DNA of 64,000 nucleotides from Adenophora triphylla var. japonica (GCA_022495995.1 JAFEMH010000738.1:1-64000), one strand, 5' to 3'. Positions 11,526-23,400 are shown, numbered from the stretch's first letter. The notes: generated by a model from the letters alone, not told the origin. Program-made: numbers and translations.

Positions 11526-11781
11526 CTGTTTCATTGTAAACAACTGCAGGGATTTTAACTGGCATTTTAAAATCACTATTTTCATTTATTTTGAATTCTT
11601 GCTGATTTTAACTGGCATTTTAAAAATAGTGTTGTATATAGAACTACTTCACAGTGTCCACTTGCAAAATCAGTTTAAATTTGTGTACTTTCGTCTTGGG
11701 TCAATGGTTCAACTTCCCATAATCCAGTGGATCCATTTTCTAAAATTTGGAGATCGAACCCGCGCCGTGATAAATTTTGTA

Positions 11782-11996
11782 CTCTCTCCGTCCCAAATTA
11801 AACATCCTAACTTGTACATTTTGATTACTTTCAAAGAGTTGAAGAGAGATGAAGAGTTGTGGGTATAATAAGCATGATAAAAGTAGTGTTATTTATAAAA
11901 ATAGGACATTAATTTTGGGGCATCCCAATAAGGTAATCAGGACGTTCAATTTGAGACACAGGGATTATTATGTTAATTCATTTTGGGACGGAGGCA
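11782..11996. mobile_element. Stowaway-like MITE
   Basis: Begins CTCTCTCCGTCCCA and ends TTTTGGGACGGAGGCAG with TA borders. Its inner part is shared with 25688-25790 of copy Y, where the ends are lost. Confidence 0.65.
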
Positions 11997-12689
11997 GTAA
12001 TTGAGATTACAGAGTTCTAGGACGTAAAATTGATTTAGGAGGTAGCCAAAATGGGAGGTTGATATCTAACTACAATGCCTATAAACTAGGAAACCCATGT
12101 TGTGTTGTGCAGTTCTAAGTGCTATTTGAGTGTCAGTATTCCTACAGAGTACTATTTTCATGTATTTTGAATTCTTGCTGATTTTAACTGGGGTATTAGT
12201 TAATATATATGTATGCTTGACTTTCAGGCTGAGCTGCACAAGCCTTATGTGGACAGTATGAAGGGGATCTGGGAATTTTACGTGTTTCTTGGTCACAGAA
12301 TCAAGAACACGAAGAAACCCCAGTTGATTTGGAACGTCTACCAAAAACAAGCCAGTCATAGCAGCTTGGCCTCTGATTAGACATTGGCAAATCAAAACTT
12401 GACAGCTTGCAAACATGGGTTTTCTCATCGAACTTCATTATTTTGACTATGTTCGTTACCAGAGGTGGGACGGACATTGTAAAAGTAATTGGGGCGCTGG
12501 GTATTTGAAGTTTTGAGAAATGAAGTCACTTCTGGAGAATATATCTCTCTGTTCTTTGCTAACCAACCTGCAGTCGTGAACAAACATAGCAGAAGATGTA
12601 ACAAGAATCTCATAAATAAGAGTACCAGGCATGTATGGTACAGTTTCGGTGACATTTTTTCATGTTCTTCCTCTCCAAAATCTTAACAT

Positions 12690-12912
12690 CTTCCTGTGAG
12701 AATATGCGGTCAAAAGTTTCACCCCTCTTCATGGTAGATCGTACATGTGAGGGAGGACGAAGAAATGGATAGGCAAACTCTTGGGCTAGAGGTGTAACGC
12801 ACTAAAGATGGATGCATTATTGAAGTATGAGCGGTTCATGTACTTTTTTCACGAGGATTTATGTTAGCCCGACCCAAATATTTTTGGGACTAAGACTTTG
12901 TTGTTGTTGTTG
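12690..12912 (+). mobile_element. RTE-type LINE 3' fragment
   Basis: About 220 bp ending GACCCAAATATTTTTGGGAC, then TAAGACTTTG and (TTG)n. It is longer than the related tails at 2340-2407 and 28872-28939. No reverse transcriptase is present. Confidence 0.55.
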
Positions 12913-13760
12913 TTGATGATTGGTTCATGTATTTTTCTATGGTAAGAAAATAGGAAAGAAAATTGATGGTTTTTAGAGATGTACAAAATGTTAGAGATGA
13001 ATGTATTCTTTCCGTTCTAAAATAAATATCCAAAAAAAATTAAATTTCTCATTTTTCATTGATTTAGAATAATAATTTTTGTTTATTTTTGTGAGGGAGG
13101 GGGTTGTGGAATTTCATTGTTTAGAGCAGTGTACTGTGTTGTTATCTTTAGCACCGTCCAACAAAGATTGGCTAGTTTGATTTTCTATTTTAAAAATAGG
13201 GCAAATTATAAATAAGGGTTCTAAGTAAGTATGGGAGTGTTTGCAGTACAAGGTCCGATGTTCTATTATTTTTGACGATTAGGGGTTCAAACTTATTAAA
13301 AGTTGACAGTTAAAGGTTTTTTTGACAGAAAAGTTAAAATTTTCAGTTAAATCAACACGTGTCGTTCACATGTGACTTAACATAGGTAATTTGAAATAAA
13401 TTTTGTCAATTTAAAGATCAAATAGATATTTAATAATCAAAGGGTTGAAATAAAAAATTTCCCAAATAAAACCCCCCACCTTTTCTTCTCACTCTCCCTT
13501 GCCATTCTCACCGCCCACCAACGCCGGCGCCAATTCAATACACCACCCCATCCTTTCATTTTTGTTTGCGAATAAAATGTCCCTCCATTACAGAGCATCA
13601 ATAATCTTATGATTTCAACGCCACAATCTGATTGCCCAAGCTCAAGAAAGGATACATGCCCTACCTGTTCACCAATTTTAAAATTAACATCAATGGACCA
13701 CATCCCCCAATAACTAGATCATAAGAATTCAATAAATTTGCAAGTTTTTAAATTTATTCC
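12913..13760. other. Intergenic DNA, no gene recognised
   Basis: AT-rich. It includes a lone Stowaway-like end near 13010 and a pyrimidine-rich stretch at 13470-13540. The 88-residue minus-strand ORF here has no recognisable domain and low-complexity flanks. Confidence 0.4.
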
Positions 13761-14620
13761 TGATGAGCCCGGACCAGCTAGACTGGGCACAAGCTCGGTC
13801 TGGTCCAAAGGCCCGGTATGACGTGGCGTATCCTAGACCGCCAGAGTCAAGACCGTGGATAGATAGACCGTCAGGGTCAAGACCGTGTTCCTCTCACCCC
13901 ATCCCAGTCAAGACCGAAGAGATCCTGACCGTCAGCCTGGTGACCGCAGGAGTTATGACCGTCACATCCGTGCCCGCGTCAAATACCATTGACCGCGCCC
14001 AAGATGTTGACCGCGGTCTCATACCAGACTCCCGGTTATCTCACCAGACTCCCGGTTGATATCAAAGCTTACTGAGCAAGTTTACTTACTGGCTCTGACA
14101 GTACAGTAACCGGCTCACTCCCATCGCATTTAATGCAGCTCAGACAAGCGCCTACTATGGCATTAAATGCGTCGCACCGAATACACGGCTCCTGTCCACA
14201 TCAACGACATCCCCTCTGACAGTGAATCTTCCTTCCTTGACAGAGCCAATCCGATGCGGACACGTGTATCAGGTCAAATGACTAAAGTGCCCTCTAGGGC
14301 TGACCTCATGGCTTACGTCAGCGAGCAGGTCCCCATTGCCTATAAATAGAAGACCTTTGTCCCCTTGGACAAGGTAAGTGTCAAATCTATATTGTAAGCC
14401 ATATTGCTCAAACCCTAAACACACACACATACTCAAGACATTCCAAGTCTTATTATCTCAGTATTCTTACTCTCACACCCGAGGGCCTGAGTTGGATTAA
14501 CATCCAACTTTGACCTTAACGGTGCTTCATTGATGTGTTGTGTTCATAGGTACTGCACCATAAATATATCCTGCCAGATATCCTACAACCGTTCCGACCC
14601 TGAAATACCTGGCGTCATCA
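13761..14620 (+). mobile_element. 5' LTR of a truncated Ty3/gypsy (Tat-type) element
   Basis: 860 bp, starting TGATGAGCCC and ending GGCGTCATCA, so the ends form a perfect TGATGA/TCATCA inverted repeat. A TATA box CTATAAATAG is at about 14340. Immediately downstream TGGTTCCATTGCCGGG (14622 on) has the position and TGG start of a primer binding site. No 3' LTR is present before the unrelated gene remnant at 15.45 kb. Confidence 0.8.
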
Positions 14621-14737
14621 GTGGTTCCATTGCCGGGAAAAATCATTAGTTTCCCGTAAATTTTTGTGTTAAAACACCCATCGTGTTCAAAACACTCGCT
14701 GTCAAAAGCTATTCTTTTTTCAGCCATTTTTTCAAAC

Positions 14738-15178
14738 ATGTCTAGAATTCTCGAAAATGCCAGTCATTTAACCATCAATGAGGGTGACCAAGCCTCCCCT
14801 TCTAATGTCAACCCTACTGCCACCTCACATTTTCTTAGGTTGGGGGCCGTTCTCAAAGCCTAAATAGCCTCTCTCCGGCTCAAAAGGTTTTAAAAAGGCT
14901 GGCTGAGGAAGCCAGAGAAAGCCCACTTGCTCACTAGCCCAAAAACTCCCACCAAAGCTCCCATCACTTCCCCAAATACTCCTCTCACTCCTGAGCTGAT
15001 TCTCAAGAGGCAGGAAACCCTGGCCGCTAGGTCCAAACTGGTCGCTGAGGCCATGGCCATTAATGACGCTCAGTTAGATCTATTTGACATAGAGGCAAAC
15101 GGCGGAATGCCCCTCCCAGCAGGGTCCCAAAGGTTCTCCCAACGAGTCCCCGCTAACTCGCTTGCTAGTCAAGCTAGG
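14738..15178 (+). pseudogene. gag remnant of the truncated gypsy element
   Basis: ATG at 14738 follows the leader 118 bp after the LTR and opens MSRILENASHLTINEGDQ. The frame stops at 14861. Coding-like sequence resumes at about 14885 in another frame (LAEEARESP, then a Pro/Thr-rich stretch and KRQETLAARSK). It stops matching at about 15178, where it meets antisense coiled-coil sequence. The position after LTR and PBS supports gag. I infer the identity from context, not from a capsid motif. Confidence 0.5.
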
Positions 15179-15179
15179 G

Positions 15180-15444
15180 GGGCAAAACGGGCCGAACAAA
15201 CTTTTTTAAACTCTTCAACCGCCTCCTTGCGGGTAGCGAGCAGTATGGTCTCCCTCTCCAGCTCAAACTGCTTCAGGGGTAGCAGTTGATCGGAGATCTC
15301 GTCAACCTTAGCCTCCAAGACTGAGACTTGCTTCCGGGAAGCCTCCAGTCTATCCAGCAGCTCAGCATTCCTTTTCTCCAGACTTGCCTTGTGACCGCGG
15401 AGCTCATCCCGCGCACCCTTGGCCTTATCTAAATCCTTCTCGAC
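15180..15444 (-). pseudogene. Antisense coiled-coil ORF fragment of the same element
   Basis: The minus strand is open for about 88 codons without a start. The product is highly charged and heptad-like (EKDLDKAKGARDELRGHK near its start, then LEKRNAELLDRLEA). This is the style of the coiled coil in the antisense ORF at 32134-33909. Its orientation opposite to gag matches the Tat layout, where the antisense ORF precedes the 3' LTR. It is fused directly to gag, so gag-pol was deleted between them. Confidence 0.6.
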
Positions 15445-15449
15445 TATAC

Positions 15450-16587
15450 AAATACAAATACAACGACATCAGTAGCAGCTGCTTCTCCAGAGACTGCCAC
15501 TGCTGTCCGTGGCTGCCGGTGGTGGTGGTATCCATGGTGAGGATCCTGTGGACTCTGGTGATTTCAGAGCTACATTGCCCACACCGCTGGTTTTTCTGCC
15601 TCCACCACTGCCGGTGTATGTTGTTCTTCCACCCCCACCGGGCGAGTGTGACGAACTTGGACCGGTTGCTGGAATCTGTCAGTCCGATGGTTCCCGCCAA
15701 TAATTTGTATGAGGTATCGATTTTAAATTATTTGTCCCGCTTGAGACTTAATTATTAGTGTTCGTGTTGGATTTGAGGAATGGAGTTCGAAGAAAACCAT
15801 ATTGTTGGATATGGCCTATTAACAGTGCTGTTGTTGTATGAACAATATCCAGATTCTAAGAGGACTTCTCTTGTTGCCAGGTGAAAATGTTATTAAAGGA
15901 GGATTGGCCGTCAAGAGTAGGTAAAGAAACAGTAAATAGATCCCAGCTAAAAAGCTGCTTGAAGCCAGCTATAAGTCGTGTGGACTCGGAGCCAAATGAT
16001 AATACACGTTCGAGGAAGAATATTCATATCAGTTGCACTTGCTGGAAGGGCCCACCAAACGTAAGCAATTTTGTAAAAAAAAAAAAAATAAAAAAAAATT
16101 CTAACTTATCTTGTAATTTTTACTGTTAAAGAGTTTGAAATGAAAAAACTCTTCTCCATCCGTGTGGCAGTTTGCTAAGAATTCTGATTGGCGAGTGGCT
16201 GCAACAGATGCAATTTCTATATTTCACAAAATCATTTAATTTCTACACAAAATCATTTTTCTAAAGTTGGGAATAAACTGCGAGTTTACCCAAATTAAAC
16301 AACTTTTTAATTTAATTTTTAGATTATGCATTCTCTAAACTCACAATTGCTAACCACGAGTTCATTAACAAAGTCGCAGTTAGCAACTTCGAAGATTAAT
16401 TATTTATATTCTGATGTGGACCCAAACCTTGGTTCTTCTGGAATTTCAATACCATCCCAATTCACTCCGGTCTAAGATCAGGTGTTGAATCCACAAAATC
16501 CAGAGTTGTTTGCATCTGGAGGCCATCTATGGCGTGGGGACCACCGTGAACAACCAGCAAGAAGTTTCGCGCTCTCTGGTTCCAGAC
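15450..16587 (+). pseudogene. Broken plant gene remnant (possible DUF789-like start), cut by a copia LTR
   Basis: Exon-like pieces in order. 15450-15720 needs two frame changes and ends with SVTNLDRLLESVSPMVPAN, which resembles the N-terminal motif of plant DUF789 proteins (from memory). 15780-15880 reads MEFEENHIVGYGLLTVLLLY. 15881-16060 opens VKMLLKEDWPSRVGK, is one base out of frame with the previous piece, and ends at a GTAAGC donor. 16322 onward follows a T-rich acceptor, contains YSDVDPNLGSSG, an in-frame TAA, then LFASGGHLWRGDHREQPAR. The LTR at 16588 interrupts that last exon. The family of the later exons is unknown to me. Confidence 0.5.
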
Positions 16588-18006
16588 TGTTAGGACCTAA
16601 CTTTGATCAATGTCATAGTTAGCTGGTTTTGATAAAGGAATATATAGAACAGGGTTTATATCAAAAGATGTAATCTGTCATGGTTCTTCACTCTGATAGC
16701 TGTGTGTCTGTCAGTTATGATTCTGCTTTATACATTAGTTACAATCAATCAATTACATGAATCATATTCCCTCTCTAAGCTATCAAGATCATCAAGTGCA
16801 TCTCAATTCTTATTAGAGATCATCTCTGATAGTTAAGCCTTGTTATGATCTGACAGCTATGGCTTCAATCCTTCAGACAGCCATTACTCTGTCTCATACT
16901 CTGCTGCCACAATCTCAACCAAGATGGATCCTGCATCCTCACAGCTATCAAGTTCACCTTTGAAGACCATTGAAGACCTTCTGAAAGCCTTTAGTTCAAG
17001 CCAGCTCATGAAGACCTGCAAGTGGACAAGTGGGGCAAAGACCAGTTAAGCCTTGTTATGATCTGATAGCTATGGCTTCAATCCTTCAGACAGCCATTAC
17101 TCTGTCTCATACTCTGCTGCCACAATCTCAACCAAGATGGATCCTGCATCCTCACAGCTATCAAGTTCACCTTTGAAGACCATTGAAGACCTTCTGGAAG
17201 CCTTTAGTTCAAGCCAGCTCATGAAGACCTGCAAGTGGACAAGTGGGGCAAAGACCAGTCAAAGACTAATTAATGAAGCTGCAACAGACATATTCCAACG
17301 GCTACATTGAAGGCTATAAATAGAAGAGTTCAGCCTCTGCACAAAATACTCTTGAAAAATACTCTTTTTCACAGTCCAAAAACCTTTCCCTTACATCCCT
17401 ACACACCTCCTGTAATCCAAACCTTACACGCCAATCCCTACCCTTCAAACACTGTTCCAAACCAAAAAACCTTCGGCCTCAAACCCCTGTTTCAAACAAC
17501 AACAACCCTTGTGTGTTAATTCACAAATTCCAAATCCTAAGACTGTACTTTAGGTGTAGAAATACTTTGTAAACACTCAAGACTGTACCTTGAGTGTATT
17601 AGTTGTTTTGTAAAATCTTGAGACTGTACTTCAAGTTGTAAAAACACTTATGACTGTACTTTAAGTGTATCCCTAGTTGACTGTAATAATTAGGAAGAGG
17701 AAGTTCAAGGAACTTGCCTGATCAATCATTTGTAATTCTTGTTGATTAAGATTATAATAAAATTGATCTCACTTGTCAAGATTGACAGTGGGGTGGATGT
17801 AGGAGGAGTGAACTCTGAACCACTTTAAATTCTCTGTGTTGTTATTTTCTGCAAACACATTCACACACTTGCAGTATTCCATTGTGTTCATTTGTCCTAT
17901 CATTATTTCAAGCCTTACTTATTCCGCTGCACAGTTCATCAAATATCTGACAACTAAGTCAAACCATAGCTGTCTGATCATTTGCATATCAAACAAGGGC
18001 CTTTCA
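16588..18006 (+). mobile_element. 5' LTR of a copia element, internal region lost
   Basis: 1419 bp from TGTTAGGACCTAAC to GGGCCTTTCA. It is followed at once by the primer binding site. A TATA box CTATAAATAG is near 17318. The family matches the solo LTR at 6984-8403. Only about 50 bp of possible internal sequence follows and no gag is found, so the element is truncated. It sits inside the broken gene remnant. Confidence 0.9.
16831..17256 (+). repeat. 213-bp tandem duplication inside the copia LTR
   Basis: Units 16831-17043 and 17044-17256 are almost identical, each opening AGTTAAGCCTTGTTATGATC. The related solo LTR at 6984 does not show this duplication. Confidence 0.95.
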
Positions 18007-18008
18007 AT

Positions 18009-18020
18009 TGGTATCAGAGC
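18009..18020 (+). promoter_or_regulatory. Primer binding site (initiator tRNA-Met)
   Basis: TGGTATCAGAGC is complementary to the 3' end of plant initiator tRNA-Met, the usual copia primer. It lies two bases after the LTR end. Confidence 0.9.
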
Positions 18021-18339
18021 TTGTCTTCATATTCAAAAGTCTAACAACTTGTGAAGGATCCTCTTCAGACCCCATATTAATAAAATTTCCTACGGAAGCA
18101 GTTTCTCTTGGCTATCTAATAAGGTATGTGACAATCTTCAAAGTCATCGACAATAAAGGATTTAAACTTCTTAAAAGAGACTTATTATAACAATTATAAA
18201 ATAATTGACAGCCATATACATGGGTATATGACATGCTAAAGATAGTTGTTGATGTTTGTCCCTCCAATATTCCTACATCCAATTTCAAGCACAATCAACC
18301 CCCACTAGATCTTCATCCATTAATTTTATTTTGCAGACA

Positions 18340-18790
<451 letters not shown>

Positions 18791-18799
18791 GTCCAAAAA

Positions 18800-20864
18800 C
18801 ATTTCTTATATTCACGTTTTTATAGGTAAGTATAGTATTATTGTTTGGGATTAAAAAATAGTTAAAGAGAGAAATGGGTAGAATATGTCATTTGGTTAAG
18901 AGTTGGATAGTGTGGTAATGATGGGTTTTTGGGTTGGTGTAATTGTGAGAGATAGGAATAGATATGTCATTTGACATTATAGTTACGGGGTAGTTGTTGT
19001 GTCATAATCTCTACATTTATTACATTTATATAAAGAAAGCTTGAAGAAATATATTAGGTCACCATCTCAAAAAGATGCTATTTACAAAAAAAAAAAAAAC
19101 ATGTAAATTGTGATATACAAAAAATAATTTTTATTTTATTTTTTTATTTTTTTTAGTTTTCAATTAAAATAAGTAATAAATGCAATTATTAGTTGTTCAT
19201 AACTGATAAATGATCAAACAACTGATAAATTCATTTATTAGTTTTATAAAGAGTATTTTGTGCTTGATTTTTTTTATTAATATCAGTTGTTTATAACTGA
19301 TAAATGCATTTATCAATTATTTGACAGATAAATATATATATAAAAAAATAGATTTTTGTAATATTCAAGATGTTTTATGTAATATCCAACTTGTATTAAT
19401 ATCCATCTTTAAAAAGTAGTTTTTGAAGAATTTTCCTTTTTGGAGTTTTTACCTTCATCTATATTACAGTTATATTGATAATAATTTATATTAGAAATTC
19501 GAGTAAGAAGTTTCTAGAAGAGACATGTTTGTATAAGAAAATGCTTAAGATATCTTACCCTCAACAAGTAAGGGAAACACTAAGATTAGAAAAAAGTTTA
19601 TGCAAATTTATTACCATGTTGTCTTTGTGTTTCTTAGGACAAGTTTCGTAATTTAAAAATGTGGTCAAAAATCAAATCCAATTATTTTCTCGCAACAACG
19701 ATATATTTTTTTTCTGTTTTTTATTTTAATTAATTAACTTTGTGATGCCCCGTCGAGTATCGACGGGTTACTCGCTAGTTAAATACTTAACATCAAATAC
19801 ATCACCAATATTTTTATTTTACCATTTTAAAACACTAAATAAACGTCCACCTAAATTAAGAAAATACACCCACACACTCATTCATTCAACACTTAAGAAA
19901 AAGAAAAGAACGAGAAGAGAAAGCGCAGAGAGAGAAAGAAAAACGCAAAAGAAAATAGAAAAAGAAGGGTGTGGACCAATTTCAAAATATTCGGACAAGG
20001 GTGGGGAACAATTTCAAAATGTTACATTTGTCAATAGTTGAACAATTTCACAATGTTCCGCCAGTAATATTTGAATAACCTTTAAATGATCGTTAGTCCT
20101 TGGCTGGACAATGTGAAAATGTTCAGTTGATAGTCATCAAATATTGCAAATATGTTTGACCACTATCAACCAAACCGTAGTTATAAGGATTTTTTTTAAA
20201 AAAAAAAAACTCAAAAAAAAACATCATAAAAATGCTTAGAGTGTTCAAAATTTTTACATTTACACATAGGTCGGGTGTTCGTCCATCCATGCTTGATCTT
20301 TCAACATAATATAGTAATTTAAAGAGATAATTTGCAAAAAAATTGTAAGATTAATGGAGGGAGGGAGCTTTTTTTTTTTTTTTTACTGATTATGGAGGTA
20401 GGAGGAATGGTAAGAAAGATAACTTTGTAGGGTTGAAGAGATGGGGTAGGTGAAATTTAATAGATATAATGTTGTGGATGTATTTAATAAATACGTAAAT
20501 AACGTTGAAGAAATTCAATTATGGGGGTAAAAAGTGGATAACCCAACATGATAACACAGTATGATTATTTCAGTTGAGGAATTTTTGTAAAAATTGCATT
20601 GCTAGGGTTAGTGTGCTGGGTGTATAAATAATCAAAATTCTATTTTAACCACCAAAAATGAAAGAGAATTGTTATATAAACCCGTAAAATTGTTGAGTAA
20701 ACCCGTAAATTACAAACTATAATTATGTTATCGAATAAAATTACTCTTCTACCCTAAATCCATACACTCATTACCCAATGTTATATACACCCGTAACATT
20801 CAATCCAAAATATACTTAAATTGTTATACACACCCGTAACATTAACTCAAATCTACCCCCTCAT
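18800..20864. other. AT-rich intergenic DNA
   Basis: No gene supported. The 99-residue ORF at 19742-20041 is Lys/Arg/Glu low complexity. Short repeats of ACAATTTCAAAATGTT occur at 19977-20060, and repeats of ACACCCGTAA at 20680-20845. Confidence 0.45.
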
Positions 20865-20868
20865 CAAT

Positions 20869-20953
20869 TTTTCACCTTCCCCACCTTCTCCCATTTTTCA
20901 CCTTCCTCACCTTCTCCCATTTTTCACCTTCCTCACCTTTTCCCATTTTTCAC
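20869..20953. repeat. Short tandem repeat TTTTTCACCTTCCTCACC
   Basis: Three units of about 28 bp (TTTTTCACCTTCCTCACC plus TTCTCCCAT). Confidence 0.9.
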
Positions 20954-21185
20954 CATTACATCTCACCCTCTTCATTTTAATTTACATCAAAAAATTACTT
21001 CCTCCATTTCCTCCTAATATCATTTCTCAAACAAAAAAAAATTACATATATATTTGTTCAAGATTTTTATTCAGGATCATTGATAAAATGGATCTACAAT
21101 CGAATGTCAATGTATGTTTTATTCACTTTCTAACCATATAAATGTGTAAAACTTTTGTTTTTTTCGTATTGCAAAATTTCGGCAA

Positions 21186-21450
21186 GTAGTGGCCGAAACT
21201 CAACTCAGGTTCTGCCACACCCGGCCGAAACACTTGAAAAAGTTCGGCCACACCCGGCCGAAATTTTGAAAAGGTTCGGCCATGTTTTGCCGAGTCTAGG
21301 TTGTATTTCGGCCATACCCAGCTGAATTTTTAAATTTTTCGGCCACACCCGGCCTAATGTTCTAAAATATTTTGGCCACACCCGGCCGAACCATTTAAAA
21401 AACTTCGGCCACACCCGGTCGAACCATTTTAAAAAATACAGCCACCACCG
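21186..21450. repeat. Palindrome-containing minisatellite, array 1
   Basis: Seven to eight units of about 36-40 bp share TTCGGCCACACCCGGCCGAA plus an AT-rich spacer. Each unit core is itself an imperfect palindrome. A diverged relative is at 23190-23400, on the far side of the degenerate gene at 21.8-22.5 kb. Confidence 0.85.
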
Positions 21451-21811
21451 GCGAACCTTTGTTATTTTTCGTACCCCTTTCTTATTGTTTTATTGAATTG
21501 TTGCATTATTTACTGGGTGACAACAACTATGACCCGGTTGATTTTGAAAGTGCTTTGCGAGACTACACCACAGAATTCACAATGCCTTTGTATTTTAGAG
21601 ACCGTCAAATAATGTTTGAATGTGGCTCCACAACATTACCGGCTACTATTGCTCCTTGATATAGAGCGACTCTAGAAAAAGGATATTGAGTACGGATACC
21701 TTGATACGGCATCCAAATCACATACAAATAAAAATATAAAAAAATATTAATATAGTTTCATTTAAGAAAACAAAAATACATGTGAAAAATACTACATAAA
21801 TAATATTTACC

Positions 21812-22500
21812 TATGTGTCCTTGATTATGTCAATATGTTGCCTCTTAACTTGCACGGAGACAACTGTCGCCGATTGAGCCCTAGATGCTAGCCACTTCAA
21901 TTGCTATTGAAACCGTTCCTAAACGCAGGGCCTCTCATAAACCCATGCCTCCAACAATGTTAAGTACCAAAAAAATCTGATGGCAGTTCCACCTTGATCT
22001 TTTTCCTAGTTGTCGATACAGATAAGCTAATGCTTCGGCTCCCCAAGCATAATCCTCAATTTCCCCCTCGTCTCTGAATAAATCAAGGTAGCTAGCACTG
22101 ACACACATCCCGATTTTATCCGAGAAAATTGTCCACCCCAATAAATATAACAGAAAAGCCTTATCGCCATGCATACAACTTTTTGGGGGTCTGAGGAGTA
22201 CAAATTAGGGGAGAACTTTGTTCTCATCCATTCTAGATTCACCAATGTTCCTTTGACAGGTATTCCATCTTTAGTCATATTTTTAGGACTCTCAAAACCT
22301 CAACGACTTTATCAAGAGGTGGCTGACTAGAATAACCGGAACTCTCAAACAAGGGTTGACCTACGATCGGAAGCCCCATAAGGCAAGACACATCTTATAT
22401 AGTGATGGTCATCTCCCCAAATGGTATATGAAAACTATAAGTTTCCGGGTGCCACGTCGCAACAAAAGCGTTAACCAACGTATTATCCATGTTGTCATAC
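21812..22500 (-). pseudogene. Degenerate plant mobile domain (PMD) protein
   Basis: Read on the minus strand, consecutive pieces match the plant mobile domain (MAIN-like / PP7-long-form family) from memory. LVNAFVATWHPETYSFHIPF, then GEMTITI, a stop, and DVSCLMGLPIVGQPLF (22500-22330). WMRTKFSPNLYSSDP (about 22230). FLLYLLGWTIFSDKIG, then GAEALAYLYRQLGK (22170-22000). LEAWVYERP with two stops, then QLKWLASRAQS (21960-21850). At least two frameshifts and several stops show it is dead. PMD genes occur in the genome and inside transposons. The flanking minisatellites favour a transposon origin here. Confidence 0.8.
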
Positions 22501-23189
22501 ACTCCACTTAGTAAGCACAAAAGTCCGAAATTAACAATAATATATTGATCGGCTCATACATATTATCAAGATCCAACTTCCATTTTTTCAACTTCCCGAT
22601 ATGATTAATACTTTTTAATGTACAATCATCTTTACCCTTCCATATGTATTTTGCAACGTATGTTTCATAGGAAATGAGTAAAGATTTGTACCTCGGGCCA
22701 CTGGAAAAGAGATTTCACCCTCATCTCCCTCGATGTCATCCTCATCTTCCGGTTCACTATAATTCTGAGTCTCAGGATCATTTATCTGAGGTGAGGTTTC
22801 CATATTATCCTCATCCTCATTGTACACTTAATATCTTTGGCATTCATGCTGCTTATATTGTTCTTCATTATACACCGAATGTCGAGGATCAACATATGCA
22901 TCCCCAACTCGATCATCATCAAGGTTTTGCGTAGATTGCCCTTAATTACATGAGTTTTTGTATTGCTCCCTATCGGAAGCAGTTGGATGTTTTCTTGTGA
23001 ACATCTGATTAACTACAAATAAAACATCAAAAAATCAAACTTAATACAATTTCATATCATATCATATCAAACTCAAACACTTTACACCACAATTTCATCA
23101 TTTTAATTTCATAAAATGATATTTAAAAACTCAAAAGATCAATATTAAAATGAAATCCACATCTAAGCGATAATTGGCGAGTCATATCA
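22501..23189 (-). other. Upstream part of the PMD element
   Basis: It contains a 70-residue minus-strand ORF (22615-22827) that is acidic (EPEDEDDIEGDEGE) and could be an N-terminal or linker exon of the PMD gene. The remainder is AT-rich with no recognisable feature. Confidence 0.35.
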
Positions 23190-23400
23190 TATTGTAAAAG
23201 TTCGGCCAGGAGTGGTTGAAAAAAGTCAAAAAATTCGCCGGGATGGCTGAAAAATGTGAAAAATTTGGTCGGGTATGGTGAAACAACTTAAATAGTTCAG
23301 CCGAGGTGTAACTAAATTTTTAACAAAGTTCGCCCTGTGGGTAATGGGGCTTTTTTGTAAAGTTCTACTACTGCGGTCGAACGTATTTATAAATTCGGTC
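23190..23400. repeat. Palindrome-derived minisatellite, array 2 (diverged)
   Basis: Spaced degenerate units (GTTCGGCCAGGAGTGGTTGA, ATTCGCCGGGATGGCTGAAA, TTTGGTCGGGTATGG) relate to the array at 21186-21450. Confidence 0.55.

Larger units (their letters stand above)
8933..12380 (+). pseudogene. Unidentified gene, copy X, interrupted by a SINE and a solo LTR
   Basis: I do not recognise the protein. Exon 1 is 8933-9030: ATG, then an acidic Asp/Glu run and Cys-Cys, ending at a clean GTAAGC donor. Exon 2 is 9363-9404, after ACGATCAG; it joins in frame and ends CCAG|GTTAAA. A further open exon is 12228-12380 after TTGACTTTCAG; it encodes 50 residues (HKPYVDSMKGIWEFYVF near its start) and ends in TAG. 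The third exon seen in copy Y (26212-26391) was not found. A SINE and a 1344-bp solo LTR now sit in the introns. It is probably dead or truncated, although the visible exons are open. Confidence 0.45.

Noticed and set aside
13437..13703. 88-residue minus-strand ORF.
   Set aside because: Trp/Arg-rich translation of a pyrimidine-rich stretch; no domain, no paralogue.
19742..20041. 99-residue ORF.
   Set aside because: Lys/Arg/Glu-rich low complexity, no homologous copy, no splice or promoter signals.
21205..21414. Trp/Pro/Lys repeat protein of 69 residues with WPKxFK units.
   Set aside because: It is the minisatellite read on the minus strand; no start context or neighbouring exons.
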